Of a DNA stretch of 64,000 nt, positions 42,736 to 56,300 are shown one piece after another (the stretch's first letter is position 1; each line of letters starts with the position of its first letter). The notes under the pieces were generated by a model. That model was not told the DNA's origin and made no database searches. It saw only the letters and a program-made list of their open reading frames with translations. The translations under genes were made by a program, and so were the position numbers. The stretch lies in the NCBI GenBank assembly GCA_028564705.1, contig JAPXFQ010001297.1:620001-684000 (forward strand). Direction: 5' to 3'. Source of the stretch: Apricaphanius iberus. Lineage: Eukaryota > Chordata > Actinopteri > Cyprinodontiformes > Aphaniidae.

Positions 42736-43010
42736 CAGTGGCGCAGTGGTTAGCACTATTGCCTTGCAGCAATAAGGTTGTGGGTTTGTATCCCGGCCCA
42801 GGCTCTTTCTGCATGGAGTTTGGATGTTCTCCCCGTGCATGCGGCTTCCTCCCACAGTCCAAAAACATGACTTCAAATTATCCTTAGGTGTGAGTATGTG
42901 CATGGTTGTTTGTCCTGTCTGTCTCTATGTGGCCCTGGGTGTATCTCGCCTGTTGACAGCTGGAGATGCGACCCATTAAGGATTAAGCGGTTAACAAAAT
43001 GGATGGATGG
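42736..43010 (+). mobile_element. Full-length tRNA-headed SINE with ATGG tail
   Basis: The head has box A (TGGCGCAGTGG, 42,739-42,749) and box B (GGTTTGTATCC, 42,783-42,793). The body matches the SINE at 18,451-18,777, and the tail is AAAATGGATGGATGG. It is flanked by CCTATATGA at 42,727-42,735 and 43,011-43,019 (10 bp if the preceding G is counted). RNA polymerase III would transcribe it. It depends on a partner LINE, probably RTE, as judged from its 3' end. Confidence 0.92.
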
Positions 43011-45363
43011 CCTATATGAATATATATATTAATTGTGGATTTGAAGTCATAATTAATCAACAAAGGACACACTGTTCATTAACTACATTTGGTACCACAT
43101 ACATACGGTCAAACAGCCCTCAACATTCCCCCTACTTGTAAAAGATATACTGTTCGTTTCTCATCTGACATTTTAAACCCGATAACGTTCTAAACTACAG
43201 ACATGACTCATCTTTCTTGGAAGTACTTCCTCAGCATTGGGTGCTTCGCTCTGGTAGCTCCTGCCAGCAGCTGTACTTAGTTAAAAACTTTACTTTTTAC
43301 ACTGTTGTGAAGAGAGTGTAGCACTGAAATAGGTCCCCACACTTCCAACACTTGACCACATTAAACCTTCCAGAAGTTGTCTTAGCCATTCACCGGTATA
43401 GCAGAATATTGAAAATTCATATCATAACGAAAACAAACACCGGTATGAACCGGTTTACCCATGCCTACAATATAATAATACATTTAATATTAAACCAAAC
43501 CAAAAAAAAAAAATAATAAAATAACCTACTTAAAACTGTTCCATTCTGGTTACACAATCGATTGAGCAATCGATCGATCAAATCAATCAATTTCTTCACC
43601 CAGTTCACCCAGATTTTTTTTAGTTCACCAAAAATGTATGCAGTCAAGTCATTCTGGAAAAAAATGGTTGAAAGAAGTTTTTAAATGCCTAAATGTGACA
43701 GAACTTAAATGTAAATATCTTACTGTAACTGTAGTTGCTGTGTGACAGCAGAAGTTGCTGCAATGTCAAGGCTGTCATAACTATCTACTTCAGCATGCAG
43801 CGGGAGCGGACTTTTAGGGCAACATTCCTGTTCCAAAGAAAGGTCGGCGGTCCGGGTCAGAGCAGCACTTCGTCGGATCGGGATGTTTCACAGAAACACA
43901 TTGCACAGTAGTAGCTCAAATTTGAGCAAAAACTGAGATGACACTTAATAGAGTTTGAATTTAATTCGAGCATTAAACTACCTAAGAGCCAGATTAGAAG
44001 CTAGTTAAACAGAAACAACTTTTTTTTATTGCTCAAAGTATATTTTTGTAAAACATTACAAAATACTACATTTGATAAAATATAAGGAAAGTGGAATGCT
44101 CATATGACCTTAAAGAGACCAGATTTTGGAAGATTAATTTATATATAATATTAACGACAGGAATGTTGAAAACATAAAATAATGTGTACAGTGCACCACA
44201 TTTTTGTCTTTTCTTTTTTCTTTTTTTTTTTTATACATATTGTCATGTCTTTCTTGAGTTACTGTTATCTATGTTCCGTCTAGGTTGTTTTGTAGTTATC
44301 TGAAAATGTATATGTCTGCAGATATATATATATAAAAAGAAAGACAGTGTATATTTTGGGCAATTTTAGCTTTCTTAAAGAATTTTAATCGGACTAACTT
44401 CTATTTAATCAGAGTAATTTTGCCATGAACACCCAGAAACAAGGAAATTAACTAAGGAGTTCCTAAATGCATAATGTCTTTGCATTACTCAGCTTAGACA
44501 TTAAAAAGCAAAAGTTAACATGGGACAGCATTGGCATAGTATGCCCTAATGAGCCCTAACAACAGCAGCCTACACTTATCTGTGTCGTTTTGCTTACTGC
44601 ATATGTGGGTCTGGCCTGTGGCACACACATGGCGAAAGCACGTGTGTGAATGTTGGCAGTGTGTTTCCATGTGCTGCAGTCTCGACTCCACACCCCCCTT
44701 GCCTCCGTTCAGCAATCCACACGTGTGCGTGTAGAAATCATATACAACTTCTGCCGCACGGTGATGTAACAGGGCTAACACCAATGGATTTAAACCAAGA
44801 TCTCTGTAAACATGTAGCCAAATCAGCTTATAAATTTAAGCTTGGATGAGGAATACAGAGACGTAAACAAACCCACACACCCACAAACAGATTAAAACAG
44901 GGGCTCTCAACTCTCTATCAAAACACTGCAGTGGATAATCAATATGGGGACGCCAGTGATTATATATATATGTTTTCCATTATCGAACACAAGCTTATCT
45001 CATAGTGAATGTCTTTTAAGATAACTGAACTAAGTCTGATTAATTTATGATGAGACACAAAGTCAAAGTTTGGGGTTAGACAGAAATTGCTCAGTAGAGT
45101 ACAGATAAGTTCAAAGAATACATATTATTTTATTTCATCCGAGTTTATACCTCATGCTGTACAAGAAGGAAACACAGACACTTAGGTTAACAAGTAGAGG
45201 TGCACAAATACTCCATACAAAATGTATCTTACATCTGTTATTTGATTACCAGAATAATTTATTGAGAAAAATATGTAGTTATATTACATAACACCTATTT
45301 TTTTTCTGCTGTGGTTAATAAAAGGAAGAAATCAACTACAAAGATACCAAAGTACGAATTTTA

Positions 45364-46271
45364 CACTATCTTGCAAAAGTATTCATGGCTCAGCAAGTTT
45401 TTTGGTTTCATTTAGATTTTGTCAAGTTACAACCAAGAAGTTCAATACATTTTACTGTAGTATGTTAGAGACAAACAACAGATCATCAGTGGTTTATTAG
45501 AAATAAAAAAGAAACAAACAATCCTGAAAACCAGATAGGCAGGTCTGGACAAGCTTAAAGCAGGGTCAATTATGGAATAATATCCCAACCTTCAACATCA
45601 TTTGAAAAATGAAGATTAAACCGCTAACCTACCAAGACATGGCCACAAACTTAAACTGGGAAACCTTCATCGTAAGGGCAGCCAGAAGGCCCATGGTAAT
45701 CCTGGAGGAGCTGCACAGATCCACAGCTCGGTTGGGAAAATATTTTGATAGGTAAACTATGTGTGGTCACAATGCGTAATGCTATGTGTACGACAAAACA
45801 TACCCGGCATCACAATGAACATACCATCCTTGTGTGAAAAACTATAGCGGCGGCATCATGCCACAGGGCCAGGAAAGATGGATGACGCTACATACACAGC
45901 AATCAGCAAGAACAGAGGTTCACCTTTCAGCAGGACAACGACCTAACATACAGCAAGAGCTCCAGTAAAATAGATTAGTTCCAAAGCACTTTCTTGGGTT
46001 ATTATGGCCTAGTCAAAGTCCAGATCTAAATCTTAGAGAGTCTGTGACAAAACTTGACAGTTCCTGTTCCAAGATGCTCTCTATCCTATCCAAGAGAGCC
46101 CCACATTTACCTGAACTTGCAGTATAAGCTGAACCTGAATAGCACTGACTCGAGGAGGCCAAGTAAAAACTTGCATTCGACAGCTACAATAAATTCCCCC
46201 ACTGTCTGTGGTTGCAGTGTGATTAAATGTTAAAAAGTCCAATGGGCATGAATTATTTTACAAGACACATG
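45364..46271 (+). mobile_element. Tc1 element, shortened and decayed
   Basis: The left end has CTTGCAAAAGTATTCATGGC and the right end has GGCATGAATTATTTTACAAG, inverted copies of a common fish Tc1 terminus. Inside, plus-strand transposase remnants are broken by frameshifts: F-T-F-Q-Q-D-N-D (about 45,922-45,945) and S-Q-S-P-D-L-N-L-R-E (about 46,013-46,042), holding the second and third catalytic residues. Confidence 0.8.
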
Positions 46272-49200
46272 TACTATACACCTTGATGGTTTGCTACCAA
46301 ACAATCCAAAAAAAATCAATGGATGAAGAACGTAGCAAAAACTACTCAGCACTCTTCGGCTCCCTGCTGTAGTTGGTGAAAGAAAGCTTCATCTACAAAT
46401 ATGACAAAGCTCTACTTCTGAGTAACAGTTGGATGTCACAGTTGAACTACTGCCCACACTGGCAGACACAAGAACAAAGAAAGTCACTGAAGACAGCCTT
46501 TCACACAGTGATGCTCTTGCTTCTTCCTGACTGAACACCTGGTCGTAACCATGGAGTCGCCATGGTGACAGCCGGTGGTGGGAGCCTTAACCTGATGACA
46601 AGTACAAGATAGCTTTCCAAGCCCCTTCCCCACACCCTAACACCTTTTCCACCCTTTCCTTGCTGTCACATCATGCTTGCTTCCTCTCCTCACAGCATCC
46701 TTTTACTCGCTCCGTCTTCCTGCTTCACCCTGAAAATCACTCTGCCTAACTCCGTCAGGCTCTGAGTCTGCACAGCGTACAGTAGAGCGATGTGCAAGAC
46801 TGGAATATCAAGAGGCACAGGGCTGGGCTCAGACACTTACTCTCTCCTCGAAGCAGACTGCACAACAGAGAGCAAATGTAACCAAGAATATCATATTTGG
46901 TACCAGTATTGCTCAATGTAGTTGTGTTTTTCTTGCTTTCTTTTAACAGCCAGTTGTATCAAATACCTAAATGAAGGGGTATAAGAATAATTGCAAAATA
47001 GTTTCATACTTTGGTGTGCTGAGAGGTCTGAGGAAGAATATATCTCTCTACCTTTGTACATCAAGGGGCTGAAATTTGATGTAGGGCTCGATGACGGGCA
47101 TACGTCTTCAAGGCTTGACATCGGTTATCTGATTAATTAAGGTCTGGACATTGACTGGCTGGTTCTAAACCATTTTATTGTAGTTCTGCTTTTATGTTTA
47201 GTTTGAGTGTGTTTCTTTCAGAACTGGCCTGTATTTGACCCAAACCATCTTCCCATCAGCTCTGACATTGTTCCTTATGTCTATTACAGAGAAGCTTCTT
47301 TTTTCCAACCAATCAATAATACTATTAATGCCAGATTTGAGAGGTACATATTCAATAGCTGTCCCCCATCAGAGCTGTGGATGTCTGAAACTCCTCCACA
47401 GTTACCATAGGCCTCCACTTATGGTCTCCAGCAAAGCTCTGAGGCCGTGTCGGAACAGCTGGGATCATACAGAGTAAATAAAACACAAGAGGAATGTGTT
47501 TAATTTTGAGGTCACATCTGAAAGGGAAATGGTTAAACTTTATTTTATTTAGGGTTATCAGCAAAACAGGATATGATTGCAAATGCTTTTTAGATTTTCT
47601 TTTTCTAGTCATTTTCTTCTACTTTTTAATTATGTAACAATGAACCCCTGGTATTGCAGGGGTTAGGGACCACATCAGCCCTATGGTTGAAAATCACACA
47701 TACTTGAGAGTCCTCTCAAAAAAAAACGGCCTACTTTGATATAAACACCAAATATACCTTAATATGCATAATACGCACAGTGGAAATAGGCTTAGCACTG
47801 TAACAGAAGCTCACACACACACATCTACCTTATGTGCACTCTTGGACATATCAGCAAAATGAAAAGCGAAGCCAGACAATGTGAATTGTCTGAAAGTAAT
47901 TTGGAGTAAAGTTTCTCAGAAAAATCCACCAACAAGTGAATCCGCAAAAAGGACGAAGGTCCATTTTACTGATACCAATTCATGATCGTCTATTATATAA
48001 AATTTAAAACAAAACATACAAGTTTTGTGTTGTAATGTGATAGATTGGGAAAAGTTAAAGGAGCATCAATACCTTTGCCTGGCATTGAACTTCACTCAAG
48101 CTACACCTCTTCCTCTCCCTGAGGGTCACTGAGCCTTCTTCCTGGATTCTCCTCAGTAAACGGGCCGGTAATGAGGTTTCAAAGCATCCGAGGGAAGGAT
48201 ATTCAATTAGAATCTATTTTCTCTTACAAATACACAAGCTTCGAGTATCGGGTAGGGCACCACTTCATGGTTCAACACATGCCTTACTACAGACAAAATG
48301 CTAATTACCAATGAATGTCAGCAGTCGAACTTCACTTCTCTGCCGAGTTTGTGGAGGGTTTCAAAGGAGGAACAGCAAAGTGTACCACCCTGTTGCAATG
48401 TGAGGATATGAAAGTGTTTTCAGCCATAAACTGTCAGAATGCTGAAACAGCCTGGTGTCTCCACCCTAACTCTCAAACCATGAGAGTAAAAAGACACACA
48501 GGCTGTACAGGAAAAAACAATGAGACAGCTCTGAGGTCCTCGGACCCCCTCACTGCAAAACATTCAGATACAACGCAAAGATGTGCCATCGAGTGCCACA
48601 CCGTGTGAACATGGAAAGCAAGCAAACCCCTTTTCTGCTAAACACCGTTTGCAAAAAGAGGAGAGCAGAAAATTCAATGCAGTCTGTAATTATTCCAGCC
48701 AGAGTACGGCTCTCAACTCTTTCTCGAGGCAACAGATTGTGTGCATCTGTGGGCCTGTGTTTACAAGTGCATTAAGGAGTATTGCTGCTCTTTAGACACT
48801 CTGCAGCAGTCAACAAATTATAGAGTGGGAAGCCTTCCTGTGGGAATATATTAGAGCGGCCTAAGCAGTCAGCGTTGATGGCTAAAAGTATGAATGAACT
48901 TAAAAGAGAAGTTCTAAGTGAAGCAGCTGGATATGCTTGCACATCAAATTTGAAGACTATTAGGCTGTGAACAGGGGTCGGGTTAACCCAATGTTTTCCG
49001 TATTTGACCGGTGACGGAAAAATCTGAAGGCTGTGTGTCATTTTTACAGATTAGTATTCATACCTCCCTCGCTTTAAGTGATGCGCAGATTTTTTTTCCA
49101 GCTCTGTGCACAGAGTCCCGGTAGACTGCTCCATAGAGCCTGATGTGTGCCAAAGGCAGGAGATGTGCGGCACGTACTACTGCTTTAACTGTGGACTTTC

Positions 49201-51922
49201 CTCCAGTAGTTTAACAGGTGAGGGAATTGGCTTATTCTGGGAGTCTTTGACTTCTGGTCACTTCAATAGGAGAAATATTTTCTCATGTTAAAATGTTTTG
49301 TTAGAAGTGATTAACATAATTGCAGTCTCCATTGTGGGAGAATACTACTTCATAGATAATATTGAATAGGTATTAAGTCGTCAGAAAATTGTTTTAGACA
49401 GGCATCATGTCTTTGGGATTTAAAATTTGACAGATAATAATAGACGTGACTGGATTTTATTTACCCTGCCGGTCAAAATGACAGACAAAAAAATGTCTAT
49501 CATAAACCTCTGCCTGTGAACCTAACAAATATGGCGTATAACACTTCTTGCTGTCTGGCACTGATGTAAAGCTATTAGCTCTGCTTAACCACCATAAACA
49601 ATGATAAGCTGCTTGTGTGACAAAGTGTTAAAAGTAGAAAATGAGCATCCAGGTTGGCATTCTATGTTACTGTAATTACATCACGATTCATGATGAAGGG
49701 GGTCATTGTTTATTTAATTGAAACACATTTGAAGGCGCATCATTATCTTTAGTGGCTTGCTGTAAAAAATACTTACTCTGCAGCATCTTCCTCAGAATTT
49801 ACAATTGTAAGCATCCTCAAGGGGAAAAGACTTTTGATTAGTTTTAATTAAATATTAGGGTTTTTTTTTTTTGCGTATGTTCTCTTCCTTCTGTACACGT
49901 ACTTAAAGAGGAGTTATGCAACAGAGGATGAATGATAATAAAATAGAAGAAACAAGGCTTCAGGCAAGAATTTGTACTCTCAGAGCCTCTCTGGGAATAA
50001 GCGTGTGTCTGGCAACGTTGTGGGAAATGCGCTGCCCCATCAGTTTTTAAATTAGCTTCACAAAGCTCATCTTTCTTTCTCCATTAAAAGTGGTGCCTTT
50101 CTTAGTTATTTGAGGCTTAAAACATGACACATACCAGTTATTTGTGATCTAAAGATCAAAAATACCCTAAGAAATTACTGAATATATCCATTTATAAACT
50201 GTTTTTATACATTTTAACAGCAAATGCACCATAAGAATTTAAACTGTACCTGTCTCGATTTTAAAATCGTTATTTATTTTTTTTACATACAGTATTACAA
50301 CAGACTTAAGGCTGATCAGTCAAAACTTGAGTAAGGTCTGAGGTGTCGATAGAGATTTTGAGCAATTTCCATTTTATTTTAAAGGATATAACACATTAAA
50401 GACGGGGGAAAATGTGCTGCAGCCTCTTTGAGTTATTCGTTTGAATTCAACAACCCTACTCGATTTTAACAAATTTAAACAAGAGTACCAAAACACAAGC
50501 AATGACCTGATGTATTTGTAGACCATATAGCAACAGTTCCCAAAGATGCCGAATTTCTAATATATTTGTCAAAGGTAGTAAACACAAATAGATCTACACG
50601 ATGCATCGAAACAGGGATTGAAATTTAAATTGAATTCGCATATCATTTTAACACACCATATTCCCCCCTTTCATTTCCATCATTAACTTCTTCAGCTCAC
50701 AATTTAAATTTGATCTCCTCCAAAGCATATATCTATTTATCTGTTAAAAAAAAAACAACAACAAAAAACAATCTCTGTCACAGTTTTGGGGATTCCAGTA
50801 AATAAAAACATAAATTTGTGGCACCAGCACAAGGCGATGAAGCTGATAACATTGACATTTTAAAGTTTATTAATGACAGCCAGGATGAAGTATGATTGAT
50901 ACGGACGAAAACTGATAAAAAGAGCCACTACGTAATCCTTTCTGATAATTTTTCACCATAAACTTTTTTTTTTTTTTATCTCCCCTTTGGAAAGCTTTTT
51001 AAAAATGTAGAATTCTACATTTTTCTCACCTAAATCCATTTACACGTGGACTGGAAAATCTCTTCTGCAAAAATGTTGCGTTACGGTTGATGGCGTTTCC
51101 AAAAACCAGTGCTTCAATTCATGATCGCATACAAACCAGAAATAGAGTTGCAAAAATGCATTACATCACAAGCCTCATCCTATTATCAACATGTTTGTCT
51201 GCATCACAGAGTTCTGCTTAGACGCAGTGTTTATTAGGCTATAATTTTTTTAGTGCCATGCATTCTCACCCTGATTACCAATAATATATTTGGCAACTTG
51301 AATGACCCCAAAAGCTCTTGATGCCCATGAATGATTCAAATATTATTGAGGTGAAAAAAACAACAAAAACATCTTATATCCATTTCGTACTGCTTTCTTA
51401 TATACTGTAAAGAGAATTAAATGCAAATTTGAGTATTATAAGCAAATGTTGAAATATAGTTTTAAATGGTATAATAAAGCCTTTTGTGACCTGAGCAAAG
51501 CTGAAAGGATTATTAAAGCTATTTTTTTACTGTGCCAGCCTCATTTTACTGTGCTGACGGCTGTAACAGAGTGAGAACCTTGACCTACCTTGTTTCTTTA
51601 TTTATAACTTCACCCTGTTTATACGGTATGTATAATGGCTCATGTGCTGTAGTTTTAAACAATGTGTTTCCAACAGGACTCTTCTTTCCCAAAGTTTCAT
51701 TTCAAGCACTGTTAAGAAGTCAATATTTAGGATTTTATAGAAACTTACATTTTCCAAATAAAGTAAACACAAAGAACTTCCGGATCTACTAAAAGTGGTT
51801 CATATTTTGCTGGAAAAAAACACCTTGATGGTTTGTGATGATAAAACTTTGCTGTTTTCTTCGGCACTGCTTGATTTCACTGTAGTAGCTAACAGGAGCT
51901 TTTTCAGAACTTGAGACGTATA

Positions 51923-52330
51923 CAGTGGGGGAAAAGTATTTAGTCAGCCACCAATTGTGCAAGTTCTCCCACTTAAAGGATGAGACAGTCCTGTAATTTT
52001 CATCACAGGCATACCTCAACTATAAGAGACAAATGGGGGGGGTCCAGAAAATCCCATTGTCTGATTTCATTTGCTAATTATGGTGGAAAATAAGTATTTT
52101 GCCACCTACTAACATACAAGAATTTTGTCTCTCACAGACCTGTAACTTATTCTGTATGAGGCTCCTCTGTCCTCTACTCGTTACCTTTATTAACTGGACC
52201 TGTTTGAACAAATTATCTTTATATAGGACACCTGTCCACAACCTCAAACAAATCTCCAAACGTCACTATGGCCAAGACCAAAGAGATGTCAAAGGACACC
52301 ACAAATACAATTGTATATACTTTAAAGTTC
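51923..52330 (+). mobile_element. Tc1 element, left part only
   Basis: CAGTGGGGGAAAAGTATTTA after TA at 51,921 starts a well-known fish terminus (then CAGCCACCAATTGTGCAAG). It reads into the 5' leader and the transposase start M-A-K-T-K-E-M-S-K-D-T at 52,269-52,301, then homology stops. The right terminus is absent. Confidence 0.85.
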
Positions 52331-52904
52331 CAAAGCATACCTGTGTCACCAAATAAAGTAGCAGAGGTTACAGTTTCAAGCCTTTTCTATAGATAAATGC
52401 CAAATTTAAGCAGTTTTAAAATCTTCACAAGACAACTAAAAAAACAAAAGTGCGTCCTGCATTTTGCGTACTAAAATGAACCCTGTTCTTTTTTTTAAGT
52501 ACCGACAGTCATGCTCTGCTGGTTGCCATGCCAACACTTGTGATAACCATGAGCTAGTTAGTCATCTGTGCCGTTTTGTCCTGTTCTTTTCTGTATGTGC
52601 TGTGTGTTCCGTCAGAACCATAGTCAGAACCCCTGGAAGCAGTAAAAGTAATTTTACAACAAAAAGTTTTGTACTATGGCGTATTTGCTAAGCTGTCCAA
52701 GCCTTAATGCTGCTTGAGAGACTTGTACAAAGTGTACCACACAAAAACGGGGCAAACATTTCCGTTTCTGCCATTAGATATTAGACCGGGTGAACGACTG
52801 CACAACTTCGGCAAAGAGGGTTATTCTTTTGTGAGACTAGGGGGGGACCTAAACTGAGCTCTGATTGTGAAACTGTCACTCTAATATGATAATTATCTAA
52901 GGGT

Positions 52905-53345
52905 GTATTCAGACCAGAAAAGTCCTTTAGTCCGGTTGTTTGGTCCGGACCAAAGGCAAACTACTTTTTTTTTCCTTTGGTGATGACCCCCGATATGTTG
53001 TCAGCAGCATAATTAAACAGAAGACAGAAGATCAGGAATTAACAATATTCACTACAGCATACGGGATACTGATTTGTTGCGCTGCGAGTCAAACGCGTGG
53101 CTTAAAGAATATGAATTTTTTTAAAAGGTGCATGTATTGTGGAGTTGGTTCGGATAAAGACTGTTTTTATTCAGACCTGAAGCAAAGCGAACCTCTGTCC
53201 GTTTGGAACCGTACCGAGACCTCCTAAAAAAGATGGTCTCGGTCCGTTTCTCTGATCCGCAGCAGGATTTGTTTGTGTGTATTCACACCTGCATAAAAGG
53301 TCCGGACCAGCCTTCCAAACGAACTTGTCATTCAAAGCCACTCAA
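52905..53345. mobile_element. Candidate DNA transposon with GGTCCGGACC motifs
   Basis: A perfect 16-bp palindrome TTTGGTCCGGACCAAA at 52,939-52,954 and a second GGTCCGGACC at about 53,300 flank a stretch with GTATTCAGACC on the left and GTATTCACACC on the right. This resembles a fish MITE family. Terminal repeats could not be fixed. Confidence 0.45.
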
Positions 53346-56300
53346 GCAGTACGTTTGTCCTCAGATTTCCAGAAGCATGTTTGACCTCATCTTGTATTTT
53401 GCTAAAAAATGTTAAACTCAGCTAAATCTATGACTGAAATAGTGATGCTCAAATACTAATTTAGTCAGATCTAAAACTGTGTTTTAAGGAATTTCCGTAC
53501 AGTGTTGAATAATCCATTATAAGTTTGATCAGTCTAAAGCTGCTGTCCCACAGTCACACTTCCCATGTATTTTGGTGAATTGAATAACGTGTTGTGCACA
53601 TGATGAAATTAAGTGGATTTTGTTGAATTTCAAATTCTGTCACATGTTTGAAGTATGCGAGGTATTTATTATGCCTTGCTGGATTGAGAAGTGCGTGTGA
53701 ACTGGAAACAAGGTTGCAAAACCTTTGCTTTGACGTCACTGCTTGGCCTCATTGTAATTATACATACTGTGTACTAAAATTACCTCTGCAACATTTGTAT
53801 CTGTAACAGAGGAGGATATGGTGTTGGTCTGTATTACTCTTCTGAACTCTTATGTCTTATGCAGCCACTATTGTCCTCAGTGTCCGTAAAACACAACTTG
53901 TCTTCCTGCTAAGCATCTAGAAAGGTTATTAATCATTAAAGAGATTGTCTACTTTAAGAGTAATGGAAAGAAACAACACCACAGAGCTACATCAGATGCA
54001 CTTTCTAAAGCTCCCTGATAGTGTCCTGTTGCAGGCAGCTAATAGCCACACTGCAATTCTAATGGTGTTAAATTATTATTTTTTCTTATCTTCATGCAAG
54101 CCTCAGATACTCTAAGGCATTCTAATTAAAATAGTGAGACAAAAATATGAATTAATAGGAAACTATTTTGTAATATATCTCTTTTTCTGAATGTAACTAA
54201 TACTTTTGTGAAAGTGCCAGGCTTGCAAAGATCTGAGTTTTAGGCTTGTGGAAGAAAGATATTCGGTTCCGTAGCTCATTATTCTGTTGCACACTGTACC
54301 TCTCCAGGCCCTTTTCTTTCAACAGTCATTCAGATAGGCACATCCTCTGATACAACATCAGCATCCCATCCAGAATCCCTTCCTGACTCAAGCAGAATCA
54401 GTGGTTTCCTGCACTTCAGCTGCAGCTCTTTCGTCATTCTTCCTCTACTACCTATTAACATACAAATAGCCCTTTAATCCATCACCTTCTCCTCCTCTCC
54501 TGAGATAGCGATGTCTGTCATCTCCCTCCTCTGAAGACTCACACGTCCATACCATGACTAGCACAGGCGCCATAGTTGACTTTGATCACGCCTTCTACAC
54601 AACTGCTTCCAGCAAGCGATCAGAGCTGTCACAAGGGCTAGAGGCAGGCTCCCGCTTCACAGCTGCCTCTAGCCTCATCCTCAATGCTCTGTTCAGTGAG
54701 AGACTTCACACTTTAAAAAAGGCTTTTCAACCCCCTCTGGGCCAGATGAATTAACATGCCAAATGGGAGCTACGCTTTAGCAAGAAAGTCCTCTTTAAAC
54801 CATCACACTAAAAAGGACACAAAGTGGGTATGCAGAAAGATGAAATGGATCTCCATCTGCTGTTAATGTGGATTAATAACCGACGAGATGACGTGAAGAT
54901 GATGGTGTTGGACAGTTGAAACACTGATCGGTTTACCAATGTGGTGAAAAATGACAGCAGACTGAGAACTACTTAGAGTACTTATATTTTATTTTCTCCG
55001 TCTGAGTCCATTTTGTCCTTCTTCCATTCAAACACACCTCCAGAAAGTCTTTCCCAAGCGGCCTAATCTCTGCCGTTTATTTAATAAGGGGTAGGTTTGA
55101 TAAGATAAGGCTGAACAGAGGAAAGCCACCAAGGCATGCTGCTCCCTGCACTGCATCTCATTGCTCGGGTCAGTTGCCAGTTTCTTTTCGTTTGCCTTTA
55201 GAAGAAGAGAGTGATAGACTTATGCTAGTAAGCTATGTTAGTCAAGGAATTTTATATTTCTTCTCCGAACCTGGATATATTCACTGTGCTATAGCTGGAA
55301 TAAAAAGTCAAAAGTAATATGCAGTTACATAATCTGCCTGTAGAACATTTAAGCACCTTTTAAAAAGCTTTTACTAGTTGATACAGATTCGAGCAAATTC
55401 AGATAATTGTTTAAATGCCACAGCACATACACAATAAATATACAAGAGATTTCAAAATATTTTAGAATTCATTTTATTATTTGTGCTCTTCAAACTTTCA
55501 TATTATCATAATGACAATATCTCTTTCTGGACTTTTACCAGTCAATTTAGCCATTTCCATTGTTGGGATATATGATTAAGAAACTGAAACACCATTCGAC
55601 AACCCAAAAAATAAAAGTTGATTAAAATAATCGTTGATACACCCTAATTCAGATAATAAACCCCAAAATAGCACATGTTTGCGGGTTTGTAAGAGTGAAT
55701 TTGGGTTTTAAAAAATGCATTGCTAAATAGAAGGTGAGTTTCTTCACTAAAACTGGAAAACAGGTACAAATTTTCCAAAATAAATTTAATTATTTAGAGC
55801 ACAAAATTAAGGGACTTAGACAGGAAATCATAAAAAAGTGGTAGGTAAAAATCACCTAGGAGTGGAAAAAAAAACTGCAGAGTCCAACAATGACACTGAA
55901 GTGCTGACACTGTACAACTGCACTGAAACCATTGTAGGGATGATGAGTTCTGATGTTTTGTAAGGACAGAGGAAACAGACTACTGCAGGCGAGCAGCAGC
56001 GACCGAAGTAGAAAACAAAAGGATGAAAGGAAACAGAGACTCAAAGAAGGGACAGGAAAGGTCAATGAGAGGCAAAAAGAAGAGGAAGGATGACGTCAAA
56101 CAAAGCATTAAAATTCAGAAAGTCCTTATCTGTTATATGCTGAGTAGTTGGTGTTTACATTTGCACAAACTGAAGAAACATTTTTTATTTTTTTTTGCAT
56201 GTGGCTGTTAGAGATTGCTGCTGAGGCTCTGCTTTTGAAGCCATTGGCCAAGACGTGAAATTGCTTCCGTATGCTTCAATCGATTCCTCTTTCATCCTTT

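Noticed and set aside
42736..42800. tRNA gene
   Set aside because: Boxes A and B are present, but the cloverleaf cannot be completed and the sequence continues into a SINE body.
48315..48608. A 97-codon plus-strand frame in ubl3 intron 1
   Set aside because: No recognised domain, no splice context and mixed codon use. Likely chance.
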